This document shows positions 15,914 through 24,215 of a DNA stretch of 64,000 nt, piece by piece. The notes beneath the pieces were generated by a model. It was not told the origin of the DNA. It made no database searches and saw only the letters and a program-made list of their open reading frames with translations. Origin of the DNA: Nonomuraea endophytica (GTDB lineage: Bacteria > Actinomycetota > Actinomycetes > Streptosporangiales > Streptosporangiaceae); NCBI RefSeq assembly GCF_014203235.1, contig NZ_JACHIN010000010.1, positions 124,001-188,000 on the forward strand, read 5' to 3'. Both the position numbers and the translations under genes were made by a program. Every line of letters begins with the position of its first letter. Within the stretch, counting starts at the first letter, position 1.

Positions 15914-16774
15914 GTGGCGGGCGACGAGCTGGGCGAGGCCTCCGAGCTTGGTCGCGTCTGTGCGCTCGCCGCCGAATGCGCCCGTGACCTGCGCCGGTGC
16001 GTTGAGATGTACGGCGGACTGTTCCCCAGAGCGGCCTTTGATCCTGATCTTTATCATGCGCTCTGTCTGTCCACGGCGTTCAGTTCGCCCTGGTCGGCGG
16101 CGGAGCGGTTGAAGGTGGCCAATCGGGCGGCGCTGTGGGTGCGGGCCGTCGGGTGGCTGGTGGAGCATGCGGCCGCCACCCGGGACGAGGTGGACGAGCT
16201 GAGCCGCGACTGCATGGGCGTGGCCGACGGGGCGGCGCCGAGGGTGCCCGCTACTCGGTTCCTGGCGGATCTGCGGGATGAGATGGCGACCGTCAAGGGG
16301 TTCGAGGGGCTGCGGGGGCGGTGGCGGGCGCAGTTGGAGCGCATGCTGACGGCGATGGAGCGGGCCTGGGTGTGGCGGGAGGCGGGGATGGTGCCCTCGC
16401 TCGGGCGTTATCTCGACAACGCTGACAGCTGCGGTTCGAGCTTCGTGGATCTGTCACACTGGATCTACGCGGGCGACCCTTGGGCGCGGCGGCATCTGGG
16501 TGAGCTGGAGCCGGCCAGCCGGCACGTGCAGCGGTATCTGCACCTGCTGGGTGACCTGGCCTCCTATCGCCGGGATGTCAGCTGGGGCGACCTCAACGTG
16601 CTGATGCTGGGTGTCAGTCACGGCGACGTGACCGATCGGATGACCGTTCTGGCCCAGGAGGCGGCGGCCCTGATCGGGCCGTTGCGCGAGGTGAGCCCGC
16701 TGACGGCCGCGTACCTGCGCCGTCAGATCGGATTTAATACCGGTTTTCATGGCATTTCGGGCCTCATGGCCTGA
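15914..16774 (+). CDS. Terpene-synthase-like protein with degraded metal-binding motifs
   Basis: 286 residues, helical, resembling class I bacterial terpene cyclases. The segment ANRAALWVRAVGWLVEHAAATRDEVDEL corresponds to the helix that normally carries the Asp-rich DDxxD motif, but here only Val-Glu-His remains. Later LLGDLASYRRDVSWGDLN matches the NSE/DTE-region pattern ND-x2-S-x3-E, with Asn replaced by Gly and Glu by Asp. The C-terminus GFNTGFHGISGLM fits the last cyclase helices. The catalytic Mg2+ sites are therefore doubtful, and the protein may be non-catalytic or act by another mechanism. GTG start at 15914 follows an in-frame stop. A CvnD-like GTPase gene lies downstream. Confidence 0.6.
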   Translation: MAGDELGEASELGRVCALAAECARDLRRCVEMYGGLFPRAAFDPDLYHALCLSTAFSSPWSAAERLKVANRAALWVRAVGWLVEHAAATRDEVDELSRDCMGVADGAAPRVPATRFLADLRDEMATVKGFEGLRGRWRAQLERMLTAMERAWVWREAGMVPSLGRYLDNADSCGSSFVDLSHWIYAGDPWARRHLGELEPASRHVQRYLHLLGDLASYRRDVSWGDLNVLMLGVSHGDVTDRMTVLAQEAAALIGPLREVSPLTAAYLRRQIGFNTGFHGISGLMA

Positions 16775-16815
16775 CAGCTCGCTGACTCTGGAGTTTACGA
16801 GCGCAAGGAGCCGCC

Positions 16816-16902
16816 ATGTATTACCGTGCTCTAGGCGACAAAGAGGGACATATGGCTTCCTGTGATGGATTGTGCCTTGAGTGGAAATTGTGGCGTTGCT
16901 AG
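16816..16902 (+). CDS. Candidate 28-residue peptide with three C-terminal cysteines
   Basis: A short frame between the terpene-synthase-like gene and the CvnD-like gene. An AAGGAG Shine-Dalgarno stands five bases before the ATG, which is better than at many long genes here. The peptide begins MYYRALGDKEGHM and ends with Cys-x3-Cys-x7-Cys at the C-terminus. Third codon positions are not GC-biased, unlike the neighbours, so it may be young, a regulatory leader or spurious. No modification enzyme is adjacent. Confidence 0.35.
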   Translation: MYYRALGDKEGHMASCDGLCLEWKLWRC

Positions 16903-16947
16903 GGTGTCTCGTTGCCAGGTAAGTGGATGGGACCTTTTCTCTGCGCC

Positions 16948-16966
16948 TTGACAGGTCACTCTGACC
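16948..16966 (+). promoter_or_regulatory. TTGACA element followed by inverted repeat GGTCA-CTC-TGACC
   Basis: A consensus -35 hexamer stands about 40 bases upstream of the CvnD-like gene and is directly followed by a perfect 5-3-5 inverted repeat that would overlap the promoter spacer. It is a plausible repressor site; the regulator is unknown. Confidence 0.35.
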
Positions 16967-16991
16967 AGGGCACTTCACAGGGCGGTGCTCG

Positions 16992-17585
16992 ATGGACTTC
17001 GGTCGCTCTGAACGATGGCGACTGCCGACCGCGATCAAGATTTTGATCGCCGGCGGGTTCGGCGCGGGCAAAACCACGATGGTCGGCGCCGTCTCCGAGA
17101 CGCGCCCGCTGCGCACCGAAGAGATGATCACCCACGTCAGCGCGGGTGTCGACGATCTGTCGGGCGTCGAGACCAAGCCCACGACCACGGTCGCCATGGA
17201 CTTCGGCCGCATCACCATCCGTGACGACTACATGCTCTACCTGTTCGGCACCCCCGGCCAGGAGCGCTTCTACTTCGTCTGGGACGAGCTGGCGCTCGGC
17301 GCGCTGGGCGCGGTCGTGCTGGCCGACACCCGGCGCCTCGCCGACTGCTTCCCGGCCATCGACTACTTCGAACGCCACCGCACCCCCTTCGTCGTCGCGC
17401 TCAACTGCTTCGACGGCGCCCGTCCCTTCACCGTCGGCCAGGTGCGCCGGGCGCTGGAGCTGGAGCCCGAGATCCCGATCGTGTTGTGCGACGCCCGCCG
17501 TAAGGACTCGGGCAAAGAGGTGCTCATCACGCTGGTCGAGCACGCGCTGCGGTCGGGCGCCGAGCCCGTCGGAACCGCGCCGTGA
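16992..17585 (+). CDS. CvnD-like small GTP-binding protein (conservon type)
   Basis: 197 residues of the Ras-like GTPase family found as the last gene of actinobacterial conservons. G1 P-loop is GGFGAGKTT, the G2 Thr lies in KPTTTVAMDFG, G3 is LFGTPGQERF, and G4 is the variant NCFDG instead of NKxD. In conservons a sensor kinase (CvnA), a roadblock protein (CvnB) and CvnC precede this gene. None of them is here, so this is an orphan. The family is thought to act in membrane-associated signalling that controls antibiotic production and development. Lrp follows 23 bases downstream. Confidence 0.85.
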   Translation: MDFGRSERWRLPTAIKILIAGGFGAGKTTMVGAVSETRPLRTEEMITHVSAGVDDLSGVETKPTTTVAMDFGRITIRDDYMLYLFGTPGQERFYFVWDELALGALGAVVLADTRRLADCFPAIDYFERHRTPFVVALNCFDGARPFTVGQVRRALELEPEIPIVLCDARRKDSGKEVLITLVEHALRSGAEPVGTAP

Positions 17586-17608
17586 CACGAAGCCGCTACC
17601 TTTGACCG

Positions 17609-18073
17609 ATGGAGGAGATCGACCGCCGGATCGTCACGCTGCTGGCCAAGGACGGCCGGATGAGCTTCACCGATCTGGCCAGGGAGACGGGGCTTTCCGT
17701 CTCGGCCGTGCACCAGCGGGTGCGCCGCCTGGAAAAGCGCGGCATCGTGCGCGGCTACACCGCCGTGATCGACCACGACGCCATCGGGCTGCCGCTGACC
17801 GCGTTCGTGTCGATCAAACCCATCGACCCCGCCGCGCCCGACGACGCCCCCGACCGGCTGGCGCATCTGCACGGGATCGAGGCCTGCCACAGCGTCGCCG
17901 GTGACGAGAGCTACATACTCAAAGTCCGCGTGGCGTCACCGGTGGGCCTGGAAGAACTGCTGCAGCAGATCCGCGCCGCGGCCAACGTCTCCACGCGCAC
18001 GACCGTGGTCCTGAGCACCCCGTACGAGCACCGCCCCCCGCCGCTGGAGGGCGACGCGGAACCCGTCGGCTGA
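17609..18073 (+). CDS. Lrp/AsnC-family transcriptional regulator
   Basis: 154 residues. The N-terminal helix-turn-helix reads IDRRIVTLLAKDGRMSFTDLARETGLSVSAVHQRVRRLEKRGIVRGYTAVID, a textbook AsnC-type motif. The C-terminal RAM ligand domain has CHSVAGDESYILKVRV, the segment that binds amino acids and holds the octamer. It follows the CvnD-like gene closely on the same strand and may be cotranscribed. A terminator-like hairpin follows. The target is unknown. Confidence 0.9.
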   Translation: MEEIDRRIVTLLAKDGRMSFTDLARETGLSVSAVHQRVRRLEKRGIVRGYTAVIDHDAIGLPLTAFVSIKPIDPAAPDDAPDRLAHLHGIEACHSVAGDESYILKVRVASPVGLEELLQQIRAAANVSTRTTVVLSTPYEHRPPPLEGDAEPVG

Positions 18074-18079
18074 CCCGGA

Positions 18080-18110
18080 GGCGGCCTCCCCGGCGGACGG
18101 AGAGGCCGCC
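18080..18110. terminator. Hairpin between Lrp and the convergent zinc-ribbon gene
   Basis: A perfect nine-base inverted repeat, GGCGGCCTC with GAGGCCGCC, with 13 bases between the arms. It begins seven bases after the Lrp stop codon and lies before the convergent gene, so it could stop transcription from both sides. No U-tract, as usual in actinobacteria. Confidence 0.6.
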
Positions 18111-18117
18111 GGGGTGT

Positions 18118-18348
18118 TCAGCGCTGGCCGGGAATGGCCGGCAACACGGTGACCATGACGCCGTTGCAGCTCACGCAGGTCGCGTGCGCCCACGGCGGCA
18201 TGCTGTGCACGCCGTGGTGGCGCCAGGCGACGGTGTCGCCGCCGTGCCCGTCGTCGAGGTGGCGGGCTTCGTACTCGTCCTGCCAGACGTGTGAGCAACG
18301 CTGGCAGAAGAAGGTCCAGATTTCGGAGAAGACGTCGGTTTCGCGCAT
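18118..18348 (-). CDS. Small zinc-ribbon protein
   Basis: 76 residues. Two Cys-x2-Cys knuckles (FFCQRC near residue 17 and CVSC near residue 59) would bind one zinc ion. Between them is a His- and Trp-rich stretch. The start at 18348 is supported by AGGAGGG ten bases upstream; a longer frame would add 77 residues of GC-rich noise. The family is common in actinobacteria as a hypothetical zinc-ribbon; no catalytic motif. Function unknown. Confidence 0.65.
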   Translation of the reverse strand: MRETDVFSEIWTFFCQRCSHVWQDEYEARHLDDGHGGDTVAWRHHGVHSMPPWAHATCVSCNGVMVTVLPAIPGQR

Positions 18349-18413
18349 GGCGAAGCACCCTCCTGGCGTTCGGTGCGGATGGCTGACGGGCGGGGGAGTG
18401 GTCTCCCGCCGGC

Positions 18414-18755
18414 TCACAGCCGCCAGACGCTCAGCAGGACCAGGCGCTCGGCGTGCCCGGCCGCCCGGGTGGCCGGCGCGGCCCGCCGTACCTCGGGAAA
18501 AGGGCGGGCGGCTGCGGTGCGCGGCCGCTTCACGGGCGGGCGGCGGGTGCCGCGCGGCCCGGCCTCGTCGGCGCCGCACTCTTCACCAAGGTGTACGGCG
18601 GAGGCCACCGCGACAGGCTCGGCCGCCCAGACGGCGTGACCGGGTGACCACAGCGCGGCGCACAACCAGAACGCGGCCAGCACCGCCGGCCACCGCGCGG
18701 ACCGAATCTGCGAACGAAACGTGGTCACACCATCACCCAGAGTCGCGAAACTCAT
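18414..18755 (-). CDS. Hypothetical protein with possible signal peptide
   Basis: 113 residues. After a polar N-terminus there is a hydrophobic segment, WPAVLAAFWLCAALW, ending near HAVWAAEP, which looks like a signal peptidase site. The rest is Arg- and Pro-rich with one Cys and no known domain. No ribosome binding site is visible. The reading frame could be chance in this GC-rich DNA. Confidence 0.35.
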   Translation of the reverse strand: MSFATLGDGVTTFRSQIRSARWPAVLAAFWLCAALWSPGHAVWAAEPVAVASAVHLGEECGADEAGPRGTRRPPVKRPRTAAARPFPEVRRAAPATRAAGHAERLVLLSVWRL

Positions 18756-18823
18756 GCCGTGGTGATTAGTATCCGCAGCTCAGAACGCCTAAACAGGCTC
18801 CCCGCAGGCAGCGGGGAAGCCGT

Positions 18824-19780
18824 TCAGGGCCGCCGGGGCGCGTAGTGGGCGCGCAGGAGGGCCTTGGCCTCCTCGGTGGCGCCGAGCAGGTCCAGGCCGC
18901 TCAGCGCCGCCCCGGCGATCGGCGGCACGTCGGCGACGAGCAGCTTGGCCCGAGGGGCCCGCCCGGCGAACTCGCCGTCGAGCAGCGCCGTCATCAGCGG
19001 GTCCCGCGCGGTCAGCATGCCGCCGCCCAGGACCACCTCGGTGGGCGTCTCCAGCAGATCGAGCCGCCGCAGGCACACCTCCGCCATCCCCACCACCTCG
19101 TGGGCCAGCCGCCGCACCAGGGACGCGGCCACCTCGTCGCCCGCGGCGGCGGCGGTGAACAGCCCGGGCGCCAGCTCCAGCACGCGGGCCGGATCGATCC
19201 GGCCGAAGTGCATGTCGAGCACGAGCTCCTCGACGGACCCGACCGCGAACTGCCGCGTGACCAGCGTGCTCAGCGAGGTCGCCGGGCCGCGGCCGTCCTC
19301 GGCGCGCACGGCGTGCCAGAGCATCTCCTCCGCCACGTCCTGCCCGCCGCCCCAGTCGCCCGACATCTTCCCCAGGGCGGGGAAGCGGGCCACCCGGCCG
19401 GTGGGGGAGACGCCGACCGCGTTGATGCCGGCGCCGCAGACGACGGCCACGCCCCACGGTCCCGACGCGCCGGCCCGCAGGAGCGCGAACGTGTCGTTGC
19501 GGACCACGATCTGGCCGGAGAAGCCCTGGAGGGCGAACTCGGCGGCCAGGACCTCCTCCTCCGCCGGCAGGTCGGCGCCGGCCAGGAAGGCCGCGACCAG
19601 CGTGGGGGAGGTGGTGATGCCGGCCTGCCGTACCGTGTGGAGGACTGTGGCGACGGCGGCGGGGACGCCGTCGGTGTGCGGCGTGAACGGGCCGCCGCGT
19701 GCGGTGGCCAGGACCCGGCCGTCCGCGGCGACCAGAGCGACGTCGGTCTTGCTGTTGCCCCCGTCGACGGCCAGGATCAG
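18824..19780 (-). CDS. csnK: BadF/BadG-type sugar kinase, CsnK-like; apparent CTG start
   Basis: 318 residues with the ASKHA ATPase fold. AVDGGNSKTDVAL is phosphate loop 1, VVCGAGINAVG is the adenosine/phosphate region, and LGKMSGDWGGGQD is typical for N-acetylglucosamine/glucosamine kinases. It would phosphorylate an imported aminosugar. No ATG, GTG or TTG exists in this frame near the family N-terminus, but CTG at 19780 overlaps the permease TGA as CTGA, the same four-base coupling used elsewhere here, and gives the N-terminus (M)ILAVDGGNSKT. A GGGGGTGAAGGG stretch precedes it. The gene order matches the Streptomyces csnREFGHK operon without csnH. Confidence 0.8.
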   Translation of the reverse strand: MILAVDGGNSKTDVALVAADGRVLATARGGPFTPHTDGVPAAVATVLHTVRQAGITTSPTLVAAFLAGADLPAEEEVLAAEFALQGFSGQIVVRNDTFALLRAGASGPWGVAVVCGAGINAVGVSPTGRVARFPALGKMSGDWGGGQDVAEEMLWHAVRAEDGRGPATSLSTLVTRQFAVGSVEELVLDMHFGRIDPARVLELAPGLFTAAAAGDEVAASLVRRLAHEVVGMAEVCLRRLDLLETPTEVVLGGGMLTARDPLMTALLDGEFAGRAPRAKLLVADVPPIAGAALSGLDLLGATEEAKALLRAHYAPRRP

Positions 19781-20664
19781 CCCTTCACCCCCGTCAATGT
19801 CACCCCCTCGATGAACACCTTCTGCGCGAGGAAGAAGATGACGATGACCGGAGCCGTCACGAGCAGCGTGGCCGCCATGGTGAGGTTCCATTGCACGCTG
19901 TGGAAGGCCTTGAAGGTGGCCAGACCCAGCGATAGCGTCCACCCCTCCTGGTCGACTCCCGCATACAGGAGTGGGCCGTAGTAGTCGTTCCAGCAGTAGA
20001 AGAACTGGAAGAGCGCGACCGCCGCGATCGCCGGGCGGGCCATCGGCAGGATGACCTTGAACAGCGTCTTGACGTCCGAGCAGCCGTCCACCCGGGCGGC
20101 GTCGGTGTAGTCGCGCGGGATCGTGACGAGGAACTGGCGCAACAGGAAGATCGAGAACGCGTCGCCCAGCAGCATCGGCAGGATCAGCGGCCACAGTGAG
20201 TCCGTCAGGTCGAAGCGGGCCCAGATGAGGTAGACCGGGACGGCCACCACCTGGGGCGGCAGCATCATCGTGGTGATGACCAGCAGGAACGCCAGCTTGC
20301 GCCCGCGGAAGCGGAAGCGGGCCAGCGCGTAGGCGACCGGGATCGACGACAGCAGCGTGAACGTCGTCGCCAGCGCGGCGTACAGGAACGTGTTGAGCGT
20401 CCACTGCACCAGTTTCGACTTGGCGAACACGGCGGCGAAGTTCGACCAGTTCCACGTCTGCGGCCACAATTCGCTCGTGAGCGCCTGCTCGTCGGTCATC
20501 AGCGCGGTCAGGAACACGAAGACCAGCGGCGCGATGAAGATGATGCAGAGCACGATGGTGATCGCGTGCTTGGCGATCCACAGGAGCGTCTTGCGCCGCG
20601 CGCCGGCCGCCGGTCTGGCGCGTACGGCGCGCCGCCGGGCGGGTGCGGTCGCGGTGGCGCTCAT
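19777..20664 (-). CDS. csnG: ABC sugar transporter permease, MalG/CsnG-like
   Basis: 295 residues with six predicted membrane spans and the MalG-type cytoplasmic EAA loop DYTDAARVDGCSDVKTLFKVILPMARP. The N-terminus is Arg-rich and cytoplasmic. It would pair with the other permease to form the channel for an aminosugar or oligosaccharide of the CUT1 class. No ATPase gene is here; actinobacteria usually share one MsiK ATPase among such transporters. It starts at an ATGA overlap with the upstream permease and overlaps the kinase start. Confidence 0.88.
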   Translation of the reverse strand: MSATATAPARRRAVRARPAAGARRKTLLWIAKHAITIVLCIIFIAPLVFVFLTALMTDEQALTSELWPQTWNWSNFAAVFAKSKLVQWTLNTFLYAALATTFTLLSSIPVAYALARFRFRGRKLAFLLVITTMMLPPQVVAVPVYLIWARFDLTDSLWPLILPMLLGDAFSIFLLRQFLVTIPRDYTDAARVDGCSDVKTLFKVILPMARPAIAAVALFQFFYCWNDYYGPLLYAGVDQEGWTLSLGLATFKAFHSVQWNLTMAATLLVTAPVIVIFFLAQKVFIEGVTLTGVKG

Positions 20665-21605
20665 GAGACCTCCTCCGCGTAACGGAACCTGCGCAGCAGG
20701 ACCGTGGTGAACAACATCGCCGCCGCGAACAGCAGGAGCGCCATCACGCAGGCGTAACCCATGGAGAAGTCGCGGAAGCCGGCGTGGAAGAGCCACTGCG
20801 GAAGGGTCAGCAGCGACTGGTCGGGATAGCCGGGCGTGAACACCGACCCGGCCGAGTCGGTGGAGCCCGACGCGACCCGGGAGGCGATCATCGCCTGGGT
20901 GAAGTACTGCAGGGCGTAGATGACCGCGGTGATCGTCGAGAACAGCAGCACCGGCGAGATCATCGGCAGCGTGACGCTGCGGAACTGCCGCCAGGCGTTC
21001 GCCCCGTCGATGGAGGCCGCCTCGTACAGGTGCTTGGGCACGTCGAGCAGCGCCGCCATGAAGATGACGATCATGTTGCCGCAGCTCCACATGGCCAGCA
21101 GCGTCAGGCTCGGCTTCGACCAGGCGGGGTTGCCGAACCAGTCGGGGCCGGTGATGCCGACCAGCGCCAGAAGCTGGTTCCACGGGCCGGTCGAGGGGTT
21201 CATCAGGAAGACGAACGCCACCGTGCCGGCCACCATCGGCACCAGCGAGGGCAGGTAGACGATGGTGCGGATCAGCCCGAGGCCGGACTTCAGCCGGGTG
21301 ATGAGCTGGGCCACGCCGAGCGCGAAGATCAGCTGCGCCGGGACCATGAACACGACCAGCCACAGCGTGTTCTGGATCGACGTCCAGACCCGGTCGTCCT
21401 TGAACAGGTAGCGCCAGTTGTCCAGGCCGATGAACTCCAGCGTGAACAGGTCATAGCGGTGGAAGGAGAAGTAGACGGTCGCCACGAGCGGGTAGACGAA
21501 GAAGATCGAGATCCCGACCAGCCAGGGCGACAGCCACACGAGGGCGCGCAGGCCCTCGCTGCGCCGCCACCGGGACGGCGGCGCAGCGTGAGCGCGGGAA
21601 GCCAC
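20661..21605 (-). CDS. csnF: ABC sugar transporter permease, MalF/CsnF-like
   Basis: 314 residues. Six membrane spans, beginning with LSPWLVGISIFFVYPLVATVYFSF, and the EAA loop LYEAASIDGANAWRQFRSVTLPMISP. It forms the heterodimeric CUT1 channel with the following permease. GTG start, one base after the stop of the binding-protein gene. ORF order and spacing indicate one transcript from the ROK gene through the kinase. Confidence 0.88.
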   Translation of the reverse strand: MASRAHAAPPSRWRRSEGLRALVWLSPWLVGISIFFVYPLVATVYFSFHRYDLFTLEFIGLDNWRYLFKDDRVWTSIQNTLWLVVFMVPAQLIFALGVAQLITRLKSGLGLIRTIVYLPSLVPMVAGTVAFVFLMNPSTGPWNQLLALVGITGPDWFGNPAWSKPSLTLLAMWSCGNMIVIFMAALLDVPKHLYEAASIDGANAWRQFRSVTLPMISPVLLFSTITAVIYALQYFTQAMIASRVASGSTDSAGSVFTPGYPDQSLLTLPQWLFHAGFRDFSMGYACVMALLLFAAAMLFTTVLLRRFRYAEEVS

Positions 21606-21606
21606 A

Positions 21607-22950
21607 TCAGCCTCCGGACAGCTTCATCTTGTCGTCGATCCGCTTGTCGACCTCTTTCAGCCCGGCGTCGAGGTCCTTGACCTGCCCCTTCTCCCAGGAG
21701 GCCATGAAGGTGGAGAAGGCGTCCTGGTTGAAGACGCTGTTGACGTTGGCGGGCAGCGTCGAGGTCTTCGGGTGGGAGAAGATGTCGAGGAAGGTCTTGA
21801 AGTTGTCGTCCTTGGCCAGGTTGGGCGACTCCATCGCGGCCTTGGTCGTGGGCACGTTGCGCAGCGCGTTGGAGAGCGTCACCAGCGAGTCGGTGTCGGT
21901 CGTCAGGTGCTTGATCAGCTCCCAGGCCTGCTGCGGGTTCTTGGCGCCCTTGGAGACGCCGATGACGGTTCCGGCGGTGAAGCCGCTGCCGTACAGGTCG
22001 GGCTTGTCGTCGGCGACCGGCAGGGGGGCGGTGCCGTAGTCCAGGCCCTTGGCCTTGGGGTCATTGGCGATCATGGCGTTGCGCCACTCGCCGTCCAGGA
22101 TCATGGCCACCTTGCCCTTGAAGAACGGGTGCTCGGCGCCCCACTCGTCGCCCAGGCCCTTGCGGAACTTCTCAAGCTTGTCGTAGCCGTACCAGTCGAC
22201 CAGCTCCTTCTGCCAGGTCAGCAACTGCTTCCAGGCGGGGTCGGAGCCGATGGCCGAGGTGCCGTCGTCGTTGTACCACTTGGCGCCAACCATGGGGCCG
22301 AGGTGCGACGGGCTGTTCTCGTAGTACTGCGCGCTGGGGATGAAGCCGGCCACCTTGATGTCGCCGTTGGCGTCGCGGACCGTGAGCTTCTTGGTCAGCT
22401 CGGTCAGCTCCGACAACGTCTTGGGCGGCTCGCTGCCCTTCATCAGGGCGCGGTTGTAGTACATGCCGTAGGCGTCGGCCAGCAGCGGCATCATGCACCG
22501 CTTGCCCTCGAACTCCGTGTAGGTGCGCGAGGCCTCGGGCAGCACCGACAGGTCGATGCCGTCCTGCTTGATGACCGGCGTGAGATCCTGGAACGCTCCC
22601 GACTTACACCACTGGGCGACGCTGTCGGTGGTGAAGGACGCGGCCACGTCGGGCGCCTTGCCGCCGCGGATGGCCGCGGTGATCTGGTCGTCCTGGACGC
22701 CCTTCTTGGTCTTGACGGTGATCTGCGGGAACTTCTTGCTGAAGGCCGCGATGGAGTCCTCGAACGCCTTGGCCTCGGCATCGGTGGCGAAGCCGTGCCA
22801 GAGTTCGAGGGTGGCCGCGGGCAGCGCCTGCGAGGCCGATCCTGAGGGCTTGGGCTGGGCGCCGAGCGACGGCGCCGCCTCCTTGCCCGCTGTGCAGGCG
22901 GTCAGGACCAGGGCTGTGAGCCCGGCGACCGCCAGGGGGACGAAGCGCAC
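21607..22950 (-). CDS. csnE: Extracellular sugar-binding lipoprotein, CsnE-like
   Basis: 447 residues. A short signal peptide, VPLAVAGLTALVLTAC, ends in a lipobox (L-T-A-C), so the protein should be lipid-anchored outside the membrane. The mature part is a family 1 solute-binding protein: LELWHGFATDAEAKAFED, KAPDVAASFTTD, and WRNAMIAND in the middle. It would deliver the sugar to the two permeases. GTG at 22950 is preceded by GAGGAGG at eight bases. By synteny the likely substrate is a glucosamine-containing oligosaccharide; that is inference. Confidence 0.88.
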   Translation of the reverse strand: MRFVPLAVAGLTALVLTACTAGKEAAPSLGAQPKPSGSASQALPAATLELWHGFATDAEAKAFEDSIAAFSKKFPQITVKTKKGVQDDQITAAIRGGKAPDVAASFTTDSVAQWCKSGAFQDLTPVIKQDGIDLSVLPEASRTYTEFEGKRCMMPLLADAYGMYYNRALMKGSEPPKTLSELTELTKKLTVRDANGDIKVAGFIPSAQYYENSPSHLGPMVGAKWYNDDGTSAIGSDPAWKQLLTWQKELVDWYGYDKLEKFRKGLGDEWGAEHPFFKGKVAMILDGEWRNAMIANDPKAKGLDYGTAPLPVADDKPDLYGSGFTAGTVIGVSKGAKNPQQAWELIKHLTTDTDSLVTLSNALRNVPTTKAAMESPNLAKDDNFKTFLDIFSHPKTSTLPANVNSVFNQDAFSTFMASWEKGQVKDLDAGLKEVDKRIDDKMKLSGG

Positions 22951-22963
22951 GGGGGGTGCCTCC

Positions 22964-24163
22964 TCATGGCGTGGAAACCGTACTGCTGAAGACCTCGTCA
23001 CGGGCTGTGTCGAGGGCCAGGTCGAGCGCGCCGGCGAGGACGGGATTGCCTTCCATGGTCGACAAGCGCACCTGAGGTCGAAGGGTTGTGAGCGCGTGAA
23101 GCTCGTGTTCGACGAGCTCACGCAGGGTTTCGCCGCCGGTCAGCACGGTGCCGCCGGTCAGCACGATGAGCGCCGGGTCGATCACCGAGGTGATCGAGGC
23201 CAGCCCCACCGCGAGCCGGGCCGCGACATCGCGCAGCCCCGCCCTGGCGTCGTCGGCGCGCTGCCCGCTTCCCTGGGCGGCGCGCGTGGCGTTGGCGATG
23301 GCCTGACGGAAGTCCGACCCGCGCACGCCGTAGGACTGAAGAAGTGTGTGTACGGCGGGGCCGCCGCTGAGCGCCTGGTAGCCGTGGTTGGCGTAGCGCC
23401 CGGCCTCCCGCGCGGTCGGCGCGCCGGGCGTCGGCATGTAGCCGACCTCGCCGGCGCCGCCGGTGGCGCCCCGGTGCATCCGGCCGCCGAGCACGATGGC
23501 CATGCCGATGCCCTCGTCGGCCCACAGGAGCACGAAGTCGCCGTGCCCGCGCGCCACGCCGTGCGCCTGCTCGGCCAGCGCCACGAGGTTGACGTTGTTC
23601 TCCACGTCGACCGGCGCGTCCAGCCCTTCGGCGAGCGTGGGCACCAGATCGGGGATCAGCCAGCCCGGCACGTCCTTGGCGGTGGCGAAGCCGAGGCGGC
23701 CGGTGGTCGGGTCCATGGCGCCCTGGACGCCGATGACCACGCGGCGCAGCCGTCCTGGCGCGTTGGCGCCGTCGAGCGCGGCGCGCAGCCGTTCGACGAG
23801 GGTGCCCGCGGGGCGGCGCGTGGTGGCCAGCGTGTACTCGCCGACGACCGCGCCGGTGATGTCCGCGACCCGCGCCTGGATACGGTCGGGGGTGACGTCG
23901 AGCGCGCCGACGTAGGCGGCGGCGGGGTTGATCCGGTAAACCTCTGCTGTACGGCCCGGCAGTCCTTCCCTGATCCCGTCGAGGACCACCAGGCCGGCGT
24001 CCTGCAGACGGGACAGGAGCTGGGAGGCGGTGGGCTTGGACAGGCCGGTCAGGGTGCCGATCTCGGGGCGCGTCAGGGGCCCTCGCTCCAGAAGCGCCTG
24101 CAGGGCCGCGCGGTCGTTGATCGCGCGTAGCAGACTTGGAGTACCAGGAACCGGACCACTCAC
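22964..24163 (-). CDS. csnR: ROK-family transcriptional regulator, CsnR-like
   Basis: 399 residues. The N-terminal winged helix has LTRPEIGTLTGLSKPTASQLLSRLQDAGLV. The ROK domain follows with VIGVQGAMD, VDVENNVNLVALAEQ, and GGAGEVGYMP near the sugar site. The Cys-rich zinc motif CXCGXXGC seen in many ROK sugar kinases is absent, consistent with a regulator rather than a kinase. GTG start with GGGAG upstream. A perfect 19-base palindrome sits about 180 bases upstream next to a good promoter. In Streptomyces, ROK repressor CsnR controls a comparable chitosan/glucosamine uptake operon. Confidence 0.85.
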   Translation of the reverse strand: MSGPVPGTPSLLRAINDRAALQALLERGPLTRPEIGTLTGLSKPTASQLLSRLQDAGLVVLDGIREGLPGRTAEVYRINPAAAYVGALDVTPDRIQARVADITGAVVGEYTLATTRRPAGTLVERLRAALDGANAPGRLRRVVIGVQGAMDPTTGRLGFATAKDVPGWLIPDLVPTLAEGLDAPVDVENNVNLVALAEQAHGVARGHGDFVLLWADEGIGMAIVLGGRMHRGATGGAGEVGYMPTPGAPTAREAGRYANHGYQALSGGPAVHTLLQSYGVRGSDFRQAIANATRAAQGSGQRADDARAGLRDVAARLAVGLASITSVIDPALIVLTGGTVLTGGETLRELVEHELHALTTLRPQVRLSTMEGNPVLAGALDLALDTARDEVFSSTVSTP

Positions 24164-24215
24164 GACATCTCCCTCACCACGTCCTCACCCCACCCCCACC
24201 CACAAGACCTGCGGG

